Source: Rhizophagus irregularis
Taxonomy: Eukaryota > Glomeromycota > Glomeromycetes > Glomerales > Glomeraceae
Direction of reading: 5' to 3'
DNA length: 64,000 nt
Assembly: GCF_026210795.1 (NCBI RefSeq)
Contig: NC_089432.1
Span: 5,580,001-5,644,000, forward strand
How positions within the stretch are numbered: position 1 is the first letter of the stretch; the number at the start of each line of letters is the position of its first letter. A model generated the notes under the pieces. It saw only the letters and a list, made by a program, of their open reading frames with translations, was not told the DNA's origin and did not search any database. This document shows, piece after piece, positions 13,296 to 24,444 of this stretch. A program made the translations under genes and the position numbers.

Positions 13296-13545
13296 TTGGA
13301 TGATGTAGATAAGTTACGGTGTGGGTTATTGTTTCAAGGCAAAGACTCAATAGCGGATTATTATTCAAAGGTAAAGAGATGTAATGATATTGTCAATCTC
13401 TGTAAAAGACATCTTGAAAGTGAATTCTTTGATGGACCGACGCCAGAAAATAAAAGGCATATTGCAAGATCTGGATTTTATCATGTTCATGATCTTGATA
13501 AAACGGTAGAAATGCTTATTAAGAAACTGTGCCTGATTTTATTAC
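13296..13545 (+). pseudogene. Relic of a retrotransposon gag-like domain, fragment 2
   Basis: The forward frame from 13296 contains LLFQGKDSIADYYSKVKRC, followed by FFDGPTPENKRHIAR and a short helix ending DLDKTVEMLIKKL. This order (turn, YYSKVK helix, F-GxTPEN loop, final helix) is what retrotransposon gag domains show. YYSKVK parallels FYSKLK in the relic 0.8 kb upstream. The frame stays open to about 13620 but changes character after about 13545. No zinc knuckle, protease or reverse transcriptase follows, so this is a decayed fragment. Confidence 0.4.
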
Positions 13546-13749
13546 CGCATTTAATGATTTTCTTAGACAGGCTGGTGGTGCTCAGAATATTATTATTTCC
13601 GCATTTCTTAGTAGGGAATTAACACAGCCCTTTATGTACTCTACCGATCTAACTAGTCTGATCTCCAAGACTTTTTTGCTGAGCCACAAATTGTGCGAAA
13701 AAATAGATGATCACCAAACAGATCTGTGCGACATATTAATTTTTGAATA

Positions 13750-14739
13750 TTAACCTCTGTTCTTTATTTTTTCCCAAACAAATGACCAGAGGAAGAATAG
13801 TGTGAAAGAAGGTTCACATGCAACACAGGACCTTTCCCACATCTGGAAGGTAAGTAAATAATGCCGACAAAAGCATATGTTATGAAGGGCTGAGGAATTC
13901 GCAATTCCGAGATCGCCAACTTTACGTCTTTCTGGTAGAACTTGGGTCACTCTGTGACCTCTCTCCATGTGAAGAGGTATGAAGTTTCCGTATTCATGTG
14001 CTTTTGCTTTAGCACCTTTCGGCCATAGCTGATCACTCTTCTTATCTCCTTCAGCAAGATATAAAGCATGTAGGAGTTCAGCCAACTTTCCCGCGAAAAA
14101 CATTACTGCAAAAATAACGCAAATGTGTGTATGCCAGAAGTTATATATGTATGGGAGCGAGTTTTAGTTTACGATCTCACTATGGGCTCATGTATTTAGG
14201 AAAAAAAGATGTCTTCCACCTCCACTCTAGTTGATAAATTAAAGAATATGAAACGGAAAGTCTTATCAGGAAGATCCCAAATTAAAAACGCATAGAAGTT
14301 GGTGACCTTTTACGAAGCTTGAGGAAGAAAAAATCACTGGTAATTCGGGAATACGGAATGACATTAAAGACAAGCATTAGAACTTGAGGATTATATTAAG
14401 GAGCTGGGTGGGTGATTAATTTAGTCTCAGGCGCTTTGCATAAACGTTCTAGCTGAAATCTAATGAGCGTTGTTCTGACTGTCATTACCTTTGGTAACAG
14501 GTGTTCGAAAAACTATAACAGATTTAAAAGATTATCTTCACCCTCAAAAAAATAATTAGTATTTTTATTCACATCATGTAAGCGATCTATTCGCAAATTT
14601 ATTTTTGTATCAGTTGCTTTCGGCACGTAAATAAAGTATTATTATTTTATCGAATACACACGAGAAGCGAGTCACGTGTAATGATACAGAGGCCATCATG
14701 AGCCCTTTCACAGAAATAATTTTATAATTTTATCCGAGC
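13750..14739. other. Decayed sequence, unassigned
   Basis: No supported gene. A 117-codon open frame on the minus strand (13750-14103) has no recognisable motif. A short forward fragment at 14208-14295 starts MSSTSTLVDKLKNMKRK and stops after about 28 codons. Its Ser/Thr-rich start and basic helix resemble the start of the relic at 14740, suggesting a duplicated and decayed 5-prime piece. Confidence 0.35.
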
Positions 14740-15149
14740 TAATATCCCTATAAAAAATGTTATATCTGAAACTAATACTCCTGCTTCCACCTCTACCTCT
14801 GTTGCTGGAAATGAGACGGTCACGCTAGCGGACGATATTAAAAAATATAAACGAAGGAGCTTATCGATTTTTTGCGACTTAGAACTTGAGGAAGAAGACT
14901 TGAAATAATTCGCAAGCAAAGAGTTAATTTTCAAGACATTTACAGAAAATTTCGCTCACAATTCTGTCCTTTATGCAAAAAATATCATGAAGATCTGATT
15001 TGTGAATGGTGGATCGATAGTCAAGAAAATAAAAAATGTTATTTGACTTGTGATAATATCAAAGCACCGGGAAGTCCGGGAGCTCCATTTGAGGAGGTAT
15101 TAGAAGCATATTCTGAGAACACAGTCCTAAATCAGTCTATCCTTTGAAG
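14740..15149 (+). pseudogene. SAM-like domain plus CPLC zinc-motif protein, frameshifted remnant
   Basis: A forward frame reads a Ser/Thr linker, then TLADDIKKYKRRSL and DLELEEEDL, then hits a stop at about 14907. In the next frame it continues without gap as EIIRKQRVNFQDIYRKF and FCPLCKKYHED, ending at the TGA at 15147-15149. The two halves fit each other around 14905, so a single-base indel is the simplest explanation. The first part resembles the SAM-like helical domain common in Glomeromycotina repeat families. The CPLCxxxH motif resembles the zinc-binding part of D5-like primases found in mobile elements. Both comparisons are from memory of family patterns. The gene is broken and short. 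Confidence 0.4.
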
Positions 15150-17060
15150 CTACGCTCTTAAGTTCCCTGATAAAGTATAGAGTATAGCAGTAAAGGCGTG
15201 AAAACATATATAGAGAGGGTTATTTTATTTCATATACAGTATTGCAAGAGGCAACATTTATTGCATAATATGTAACTTTCTTAAAAAATGTTTCGCAAAT
15301 ATAAAAAAGTGTTTTATTTGTATGAATAAGTCAATTTTAATTTTAATACATTAAAATTCGACTATTTCGACCATTTTGAGGGTCAAAATTAACCTAATTT
15401 CGGTTTTATGTATACTTTCTATATAAATATATACGTATTAGAATTAATATTAATCCTAACTAAGCATCTCCTATTGAATAAAAAAGATGTCTAAAAAAAA
15501 GATTTGCAAGTTTGTCATCATATGATCATAATTGATTTCAGATATAAATATGTCTAAAGTTCAAAATTAAAAGACAAGGCTAGATTTTTTTTTACATATA
15601 ATATATGCTATAAAATTATATAGAAATTTGCAAATCTTTAAAAAATAGTAAACCTGGTAGAATAAAACTAATTTGAATAGATATATTAGCAAAATAGGTT
15701 ATAGCTTTATATTTTATTAACTTTATATAATAAATTTAAATGTAATTAAAAACTGAATCACTTTTTAATATTAATTTATTACTAGTTTTTATTTTTAAAA
15801 TTTAAATTTAAATGTTAATAAATTTATTTTACTTAAATATATATATTTAACTTTATTTTAATTACTTTATTAATAGAAAATATTAGACATTATTATTATA
15901 AATGTTTTTATTGAAATAAATTTAATATTATAAGTAATATATAATATAAATAATTGTTATATAAATTATTTAAAATATTTAACTAGTGATGGCAGGTTCA
16001 CTGTACCAGCATTATGATGTACTTTTGGCCAGAATTAAAAATCTAATAAATATTGACTAGCATTACATCATAATTTTATCATCAGTACTGGTGATATTTA
16101 GCAATACCCAAATATTTATATTAAATTATTAAATAATAAAATAATATATTACCATTTTTTTAAGTTTGCAAAATTCTATAATAATCATATGGCTGATTAT
16201 TCACTTTTTAGTTAAGTCAGCTGACCAAAATAATCGAAATAATTAAACGTGTTTCTGCAAAATGACAAAGAAGATTACGGCAAAGACGAATATTATGGCA
16301 AAGAAGAAAAGAAAAGATGATGACAAAAAAATTCTACTACCGCTATTAAATAATAGAGCGCTGTTTTTCAAACCGATTAAACATTACTAGGTGTAGGAAC
16401 GATATCAACTTTTATTATTATTTCAATTTAAAATTAAATATTTTTTTTGTAAAATACATTAAAAATATATTTATATTTAATAATTAGTCAATCGTTTACC
16501 TGAAAAAGTATAAAAATTAAATTATTTAAATAGTTTTGTGCCACCAAACATTACTCTCGGAGATGACATACAAGGGCGTGACAGATAGATACTGTAGAGA
16601 ATTAGAGTTATTAGACCCAGTTAAAATAGTTAATGTCGATGTGAGTAAATGTATTTACAAATGAAAATAAGTTTCGGTTAATTGGTATACGTTGCTTTCA
16701 GACTAGTGATTTTCTATGTATTTACTAGTAGGTATTAGAATATGAAAGAGTATTTGTATTTTATCCGGAAACAAAAAACAATCAAAAATAAATTTACCTT
16801 TTTAGTAAAAGTAAAATAACAATTTTACCAAGAAATAAATTCTCACAGTATTTGTCACTGTCAGATTTAAAAATAATACTAGAAATCCCAATGTAAATCC
16901 ATTAATAAGCAAGTAGTCAAAAAACAATTTTACCTATTTTAGTAATAAACATCATTTAAAGATATCCGCAGTACGTAAAATTAAAAAAGTTCCTTTTTTT
17001 TCGAATCAAAAAAATATTTTGGTTTGGTTTGAGAGGTTTAGATCCTCAATAATAATAAAA
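15150..17060. other. Intergenic, AT-rich, upstream of acyltransferase gene
   Basis: Nothing I can support as a gene. A Lys-rich open frame of about 42 codons starts at 16262 (MTKKITAKTNIM). A segment at 16565-16641 reads MTYKGVTDRYCRELELLDPV before a donor-like GTGAGT. They could be stray exons or remnants, but neither joins to the acyltransferase gene in frame. The proximal promoter of that gene lies just upstream of 17061. Confidence 0.5.
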
Positions 17061-18719
17061 ATGTTAAATTACATTACTCAAACCTTACGTGCGATATTTT
17101 ATGGTACGGCTTTATTCAGGTTCGAAATTTTACAACTTTTTTAACTTTTTTTTTTTAAATAAGAATAACTTTTACTTTTGCCCGAGATGTATTTTATAAT
17201 AAAATGAAAATAAATTGTTAAATTGTTCTTTGATTGTTCCTTTTAATTTTGATAGTTTTGCTATTAGTATTAATATCGTTCAGATATGTTCTATGTTATT
17301 GATACCGTATTCAAGAAGACTAGTATGGGACATTAATTCTAGAGGGGCTGCTCAAAGCATGTGGTGGGTCATGCAGGTACGAATATCCTAATTTCTTTTT
17401 ATATATATTATTCTAATTATTGTCCTCAAAAACTTGAATTTTTTTATCTTCAGATCTATAATTTTTTTCTTTTACATTAAAATACTTAGTATATATTTGA
17501 AAAAAAACATAAAGGAAATATTACATTTTCAGGTGATAAAGTTCCACCAGACGAAAGTGCTGTAGTAATTAGTAATCATAGAAGTTTTACAGATTTTTAC
17601 ATGTTGCACTCAGTTGCTATTCGTAGGAACATGTTACCTCACGTTAAATATTTTTCCAAAGATTCTTTAAAATATGTACGTATAATATGAATATATGTAT
17701 ATGTATTTATATTTTTATTTGGAATTGAATATTTAAACATTTTTATTTTTGATTTTGTGATGTAGATTCCTTTCTTTGGATTTGGTATGTGGGTAGGTTG
17801 CCATTTTATTTAATATATTATTGATTTTTCTTTATTTTATTTATTTATTTATTTATTTATTTTTTTTTGAGATTAACTTATTTCTTTTAATATTTGATTT
17901 AGCTTATGGGTATGATTTTCATTAAAAGAAATTGGACTCAAGTAATTATAACATTAGTTGTTGATATTAGTAATCAATTAATCATTCTATTGAAATTTTT
18001 AACAAATTCCTTACCTTCTTTTTGTTATGGTTAGGATGAAGGACAGTTAAGGAAAATATTTAAAACAATTAAAAGATATGCTGCACCTATTTGGGTAGTT
18101 AATTTCGTCGAAGGAACTAGATTGACTCAAAAGAAATTACAAGAGGTAAGTAAATAAATTTTTTTTTTTTGATTAGATCGTATTGTATAAATTAATAAAT
18201 TATTACTATTATTATTATTTAATTAAAGAGTCAAGCATTTGCTAGAGAACGTGGATTACCTATTTTACAAAATCTTTTGTTACCAAGAACAAAAGGTTTC
18301 GTTGCATGTATACGCCAATTAAGAAATACTCATGTGAAATACGTATATGGTATTTATCTAAAACTCCTTCCTACTGAAATTATTCCTTTTTTTTTTTTTA
18401 ATTATGTATTAATTTTCACCGCACATTTTTGATTTTGGGTGATAAAGATTTTACTATCGCATATCGACATATTAAAAAAGGATTGCAATGTCCACCAAAT
18501 TTATTACAAATTCATTCACTTCCGATTATCACACCTCCGTGGTATTTTCATGTACATGTAAGAAAGTATTCTATTGAAGATTTACCTAGTGATGAAGAAA
18601 AACTAGCTGAATGGGTTAAACAAGTTTTTGTTGAAAAAGATACTATTTTAGAAGACATGAAAATAAAATGGACTAAATGTGAAAAATTAGGTGAAATTCG
18701 TACTGAAAAATATTTTTAA
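17061..18719 (+). CDS. PlsC-family acyltransferase (AGPAT5/LCLAT1-like)
   Basis: Exons join(17061..17119,17256..17376,17490..17675,17766..17792,17903..17941,18035..18145,18229..18349,18448..18719) give 311 residues. The family transfers an acyl chain from acyl-CoA to a lysophospholipid or lysophosphatidic acid in the ER or mitochondrial membranes. All four PlsC blocks are visible: NHRSFTD at 89-95 (catalytic His/Asp), the FIKRNW block near 137-142, FVEGTR at 168-173 (substrate binding) and LPRTKGF near 195-201. There is a hydrophobic N-terminal segment. The C-terminal region after LPRTKG (IITPPWYFHVHVRKY) fits the AGPAT5/lysocardiolipin acyltransferase and yeast Cst26 branch rather than plain AGPAT1. 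The exact substrate cannot be read. Exon 2 could start at 17267 instead, removing four codons. The gene ends 640 bases from the convergent F-box gene. Confidence 0.9.
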
Positions 18720-19360
18720 ATAACTTTCTTTTTTTAAGGGAAAAAAAAGTTTGTTATTATGAAACAATAGAGTGAAGATGCGTATGAATATAATTTTTTT
18801 TTTTTTTAGAAATGCTAAAACTAAACTAATAATTAGTAATTAATAATTTATTAAAATTAAATAAGGGAATTCTTAATTCACATTTGCAAACATTGCTAGG
18901 AGGTTTTGATAATAAATAAAACCAGATCGGCTATTTAAGTGATCGACAGTTATCCATTTTAATCATCTTATCATTTTTATCGTTTTATCAATGAAAATTT
19001 GAACGTACGAATTTTTATATTTAAGGAATCTATCAATCAATATTACTAAAATTTTTATTATTCTTTTTTTCTTGATATTTTAAAATCTTTAAACCCTGTA
19101 ACAATTAAATCTTAAATAGTGTTTTTTGCTCATTAATATAAATGATTACTTCCTTATAAAAGAAATAATGAATGTTCTTCAGGTTCTTAATATTTTTTTT
19201 TTTTTATATTCTATATAATATATAATATTGAAAATTACTATTAAAAATTCTCTTTTACTTGAAAATTTTTCTTGACTGAAATAAAAAAAAAAATTGTTCA
19301 ATAAAAAATGTCTTTTAAATAATTTAAATATATTTTTTTTTCTCTTTCCTTTTTTTAAGG
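18720..19360. other. Convergent intergenic region
   Basis: Holds the 3-prime ends of the acyltransferase (+) and the F-box/WD40 gene (-). The sequence is A/T tracts with no coding frame. I see no other structure. Confidence 0.6.
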
Positions 19361-21764
19361 TTAAACTAGGAATGTTGTATCCACATTATGGGCAAAATCC
19401 CATATGATTATTTTTTGATCCTGAGAACAGCTTATAATTTTAGTGGTATTGAATTGAAGTTTAAAAACTCTTTAAAAATAAAAAAAAAATTATTTATTAA
19501 AAAATGAATAAAATATTTTACTAGACATTTTAATCAGAAATTTAAATATTTACCTGCTTGTATGTCCATGAATTAGATTAGATTGTAATTCTCCTGTTTT
19601 AAGATCCCAAACTCTAAGGGTTTCGTCATAACTTCCACTAACAATCCTATTTTTATCAAATTGTAGGGTTCTTACAAGATCAGTATGACCAGCAAGAGTG
19701 GATAAACAAGCTCCTGTATGTACATCAAAAACTTTTATAGTTTTATCACTTGACCCAGAGATAATAATATTTCCATCAAATTGGATACAGGCAATTCCTC
19801 GTGAATGTCCATCAAAAGTACGAAGACATTGTCCTGATGCTAAAGACCATAATTTAATTGTTCGATCTCCCGAAGCTGAAACAACATAATCATCTTTAAA
19901 TTGTATAGCATTAACTGCTGCACGATGTCCGCATAATACTCGAAGACATGACCCCGTCTCGCGTCTCCAAATTCGTACTGTTCGATCTTTTGAACAACTT
20001 ACGATATGATTTTCATTAAACCGTAAATTCAAAACACTTTCACTGTGACCCTCCAATGTACGTATAATTTCTCCCGTAGCTAAATTCCAAATGATAATTG
20101 TAGCATCGCTACTTCCACTAACTATTATATCATCATCATATTGTAAACATAAAACAGATTGTCTATGTCCACGATATGTTCTAATGCAATAGCCAGTTTT
20201 GATATCCCAAATTTTAATTGTATCATCACGACTTCCACTAATAATTTTATGTTCATCAAATTGAACACAATATATGCTTTCGGTGTGTCCTGGTAACTTT
20301 CGAATTGAATAAATACCTTTACGCCAATGATGTTCTAATAATGATCTTTGTTGATACAAGTATTTCCAATTAATTACAGGTTGACCAGATTCATTTTGAT
20401 GCATAGGAAGAATGGGAAGATTATACGGAACATAAGCAGATGGAGGAATGAGGAAATGAGAAGGAAGAGGAGGTGAAGGTAATTGTGTAGTTGGATGATG
20501 TAATAAACTCGTGGAACGTCTTATAAATTGATTGTCGGCTGAAGAAGACCTATCTGAAATTGGAGCGGAGACAGTTGATAAAGATGTTGACGGAATAGCA
20601 GATGGTATATTTATGCTACTCTGATTAATTTTGGTTCTTGAGTGTGATGATACACCATTCCATATATCTGAATTCAAGTCTTCTTGCTGCGAACCGCTCC
20701 CATCATTTGTTGGAAGCAAATTTACCTGATATGTTGAAGGATAGTGAAATGATTGTGAATCTAAAAGAATCAGATAAATTAATTATTAACAAACTTAATT
20801 TTTAACCAATTATACTTTCAATAACTCACTTTCATTATTGTATTGTGAATTTAGATCTTGATCACTTTCAATAAGATCATCATGAATATCATCCAATTCA
20901 TAATCGTCATCAGCTCCCAGTTGTTGTTGAGTGGATATTGTTTGATCAGGATTTTTCCCTCGGTTAAATGGTGAATTCGATCTGTTACATATTGGTGTTT
21001 GAAGGTACAATTCAACCATTTTTGTATTCACAGTCCATCCGTTTTTAAAAAATAAATTTCTCCATAATGACCCATCAGAACTAACTTTTCTCCATTGTTT
21101 AGATACACATGCGGCTCGACCAAGAGTCCGTGCATCAAGAAAAGAAAGAATGTGGATTGCCAATTCATATGGCAATAACTAATTTGGTAGAATTAATGTT
21201 GAATCTTTAAAAAATTTCAATATAAAACGATAAAAGCTTTTGTTAAAAAGAAATGACATACGGATAAAAAGTCTCGATGGAACAGGGGAGACAAACGGTT
21301 GTGCAACTGTGCGATTTTGGGGGTTGGAAGCGTCAAAAGAAGCTGAAATGCGAATTCTGATTTTAAAATACCAAGAACAGAATTAGCAATAGAACATTTA
21401 ACATTTCACCAATCAAAGCTATAAAAAAAGTCTTGAATACAAAAAAAAAAGAATTCGATAAAAATTTCCTTCTTGAAGTAGGCGTAATTCAGTATATCAA
21501 ATCAATAGACAAGTCTCAAGACCTACAGCTTTCTTGATTAGCGGAAAGACGAAGAAAAAATCAATTCGATATAAAATGAAAGAAAACCTTACCAATTCTT
21601 TGTTCTTCGCTAAGCGAAGCTATCCAGGAAGGAATTTCGAATTCATGTTTTACTTCTTCATAACCATCGTTATATCCTTCATCGGTTGGTGATTCTAGGA
21701 ATGTAGTAACCCTTTCTTCAATCACAGTTTCCGAAATACAAGCTGGGTGGTTTTCAATGTTCAT
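19361..21764 (-). CDS. F-box/WD40-repeat protein (Cdc4/Fbw7/Met30-type)
   Basis: Exons complement(join(19361..19469,19554..20760,20830..21178,21262..21356,21593..21764)) give 643 residues. Such proteins are substrate receptors of SCF ubiquitin ligases: the F-box binds Skp1 and the WD40 propeller binds phosphorylated substrate. Seen here: an N-terminal helical segment (WIASLSEEQRIEF) as in Cdc4/Fbw7; an F-box at about 89-132 (LLPYELAIHILSFLDARTL); an acidic and then Ser-rich linker; and seven WD repeats from about 360 to the end, each with GH...D...SGS.D.TIKIWD. The seventh repeat is completed by the last exon (ISCSQDQKIIIWDF), which supports that splice. Which Cdc4, Met30 or beta-TrCP paralogue it is cannot be settled. 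It is divergent from the membrane protein gene, with a 349-base shared promoter. Confidence 0.92.
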
Positions 21765-22113
21765 TTGTGAAAATTTAACGGACGATTTAGATAGGACGAA
21801 ATCTATAGTGAAAGCTAGTTATTATATATATATGTGATCAAAAATTGAACAATGATAACGGTATGAATGGAGATTTTAAAAATCAGTAATTAATTGAATT
21901 ACAAACAATGAAACATGAACTTTGAGCCGTTTCCTAATTTAGTTAGTTCGTGAATAGCTTGTTGCAGATAAAAAGAACCCTTAACACAGCCATCGCTGTA
22001 TGGTTGACATATTAAGTTTACAGACTCATTATAAGCACGTGTTGAACCTTTTTGGAAAATAAATCAAAAAAATTTTAAAAAAAAATTTTTATAGGTTTCT
22101 TCTAGATTTCCAC
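21765..22113. promoter_or_regulatory. Divergent promoter, F-box/WD40 and membrane-protein genes
   Basis: A 349-base region between two oppositely directed start codons. It contains CACGTG at 22036-22041 and an A/T-rich stretch (22054-22092) just before the + strand ATG. There is no coding frame. Confidence 0.55.
22036..22041. promoter_or_regulatory. CACGTG E-box
   Basis: Palindromic E-box core 73 bases upstream of the membrane-protein ATG. It is one of five in short intergenic regions of this window. Binding by a bHLH factor (Cbf1/Pho4 type) is inference. Confidence 0.4.
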
Positions 22114-23859
22114 ATGGTCTATACACCGAAATTAGTTTCGCAAAACAAGTCTTATCTTGTAAATAACGTTAATTCGTCCTCGTCTTATCAAAGCAATGAG
22201 GGCTTCAATAGTAGTAATCAATGGCTGCGAAGGCGTTTAGAACAAAGTCAAGAGATTTCTTTCGCGTCTGAAGAAGATCAGTCTTCTCCGTTACTAATGC
22301 GTGGAAAAAATAGAGCACGATCTACAAGCTTCCAACCTTTTAACATACTAAGTCCTGTATATGAGCAAGTAACGTCGTCTGCGTCAACATCAACCTCTCC
22401 AACAACACCAACAGCACCACAGTTCCAGGGCTTGTTCGGAGAGCATTCACGAACACCACTTCAATCAATACAATCTCAACCTAGATCAGATATTAATACA
22501 ACAACAGGACCTACAATAAGAACTTTTCAGAACACTTTTCAACAAGATACAAGTAGGCCTACGTCTGTTGCGCCAATGTCTCAGAATGTAATATTAAATC
22601 AGTCGCAATCTCGGGCATACGTGCCTATCACTCAATCGGGTGTTACACCGATAAATTCACCAATGTATACTAGTCCTGCTGGGGTTTCAGATTCGACCTT
22701 TAATGTATTAAACAGTCGGTTCGAAAGACAACAAATTCCAATATATTCAAGTGGGACAAATTTAATTGGACGTGATATTTCAAATGTGAATGCTCGAATA
22801 GCGGAATCTCCCCTTATTCAATCAACACCTGCACCTAAACCAAGACACCAACAAACACCACCACGTAAAGTGGAGAAGGTGCCATATCTTGCGCGTCTCC
22901 TAATGATCGAACAAGAATTACCAAAGAATGAATATGAAGTGGAAAAAAGTAATAGTATTAAGACATTGTTTTTTAACTTTTGTTTAGGGATTTTTATAAT
23001 ATTTCTTACTTCTACTAAACAATATCGGTATGTTTATTTCATTATAGTTATGTTTCCGTTTTATTATGTAATACTAATTGTTGTAGTATTTAAAAAGGCG
23101 ATTTGAAAATTATTATACAAGTGTCGTAGGTAAGTTTATTTAATTTGAAGATAACAAGATTACAAGATTTAAATTATGGATTTGACAATTTATCTCTTAT
23201 TATACAGGATATTTAATGTTTTGCATACCTGCATTCTACATACTTAAAGTATTTTACACAAATGTTCAATGGGCTAGAAAGAAAAAACAGATTGATCAAC
23301 TCAGAGAAAAATTAGGTAAAATCACATACTTTATATCATCAATTAAAAAAGAACTGTTCCCAAGATAATCTTTTTTTTCGCCCTTAAAGTTAAGGAATTG
23401 GAACAAAATAGTTCATATGATACTTCAAGTTTCACGATCAGTCCATCAGGAAGATCCCAAATTCAATCAACACCACGACCTTCAAGAAGCACTACTACTC
23501 CATTGACAACTGTGCAAAATACCGTTGTGTCATCAATCCCTTCACAATCTACAATACTTCCTTCTATCCCTTCTACGTCGATATCAACATCAACATCAAC
23601 ATCAGTTATGGGTCCACCTTACACTGGCGGCTCAACATCTACTTCAACTATTGTCCCTTCCACATCTTCAGCAAGTTCATTCATTAATGCTTGGGGTTCT
23701 CCTAGTGGAGTGCCTTTTCCACAGCGAATTCCTCCTACAACAAAGTATCGGCAAGCACCATATGTAACTCCATCAAGGATTGATGAAAAATTGATTACTA
23801 TTGGTGGTATTTCAGCCCGGTTACCACCAGAACCAAAACCTTCAGATCGAGAAACCTGA
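22114..23859 (+). CDS. Uncharacterised Ser/Thr/Pro/Gln-rich membrane protein
   Basis: Probable exons join(22114..23031,23087..23129,23208..23315,23390..23859), 512 residues. I do not recognise the family. About 240 N-terminal residues are low-complexity, rich in Ser/Thr/Gln/Pro. Then come a conserved-looking amphipathic stretch (VPYLARLLMIEQELPKNEYE, residues about 256-275), a hydrophobic segment (FNFCLGIFIIFL), a charged loop, a second hydrophobic segment (YLMFCIPAFYILKVFY) and a basic coiled-coil piece (ARKKKQIDQLREKL). The C-terminal 150 residues are again Ser/Thr/Pro-rich. Two membrane spans between disordered tails would fit a nuclear-envelope or ER protein, but that is speculation. The first intron is uncertain: only a GTTTAT donor at 23032 keeps frame, whereas the better GTATGT at 23028 does not. 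Later joins are in phase. Confidence 0.7.
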
Positions 23860-24294
23860 ATTCGATGCGTAAATGATAAAAATCTGTATTAAATTTTATT
23901 AGGATTATTACTATATATATACTGTAAAATAAAATTTATTAAATTTTAATACATGTAAATGAATCATATATAGCATATATTTATTTAAGATTTCCACTTT
24001 TAAATACTACCATATAACATGTTCTATTATGGTATGTTTACTCTAAATTAAATATTAAAATTACAAAAAATTTTTTTATTCTAATATAACGCCACAAATT
24101 CAATGAATTTCTATTGACATGTAATATGTATATGATGTATATAATAAAAATTCCCTTCAAATTTGTAAAATATGATAGACAATTATATTTATGTTGGATT
24201 AAAAAAGATAAAACAGAATAGCAAGCTACCACAAAGTCCTATTTATATAATGTAATTTTTACTAAATAACCGTTCCATTTACTCCCTTTACAAA
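23860..24294. other. Convergent intergenic region
   Basis: About 435 bases between the membrane protein (+) and the TOG gene (-). A/T-rich, with short open frames only. Nothing else is seen. Confidence 0.6.
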
Positions 24295-24411
24295 TCACTC
24301 GTTCCCCGTCTCTCGGTAACCAAACACTTGTTGTAATCTCAAAAGTTTTTGTCTATACGCAATGTCTAACAAATAAAATAAAAAATTAATAAGCAAAGTA
24401 AGAAAAAAAAA

Positions 24412-24444
<33 letters not shown>

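Noticed and set aside
13750..14103. 117-codon open frame, minus strand
   Set aside because: Protein-like in composition but no recognisable motif, no neighbours in frame, and it sits inside decayed repeat sequence. Not enough to call a gene.
16262..16641. Stray exon-like segments upstream of the acyltransferase
   Set aside because: Short frames (MTKKITAK and MTYKGVTDRYC) with a donor-like GTGAGT, but no in-frame partner and no family resemblance.
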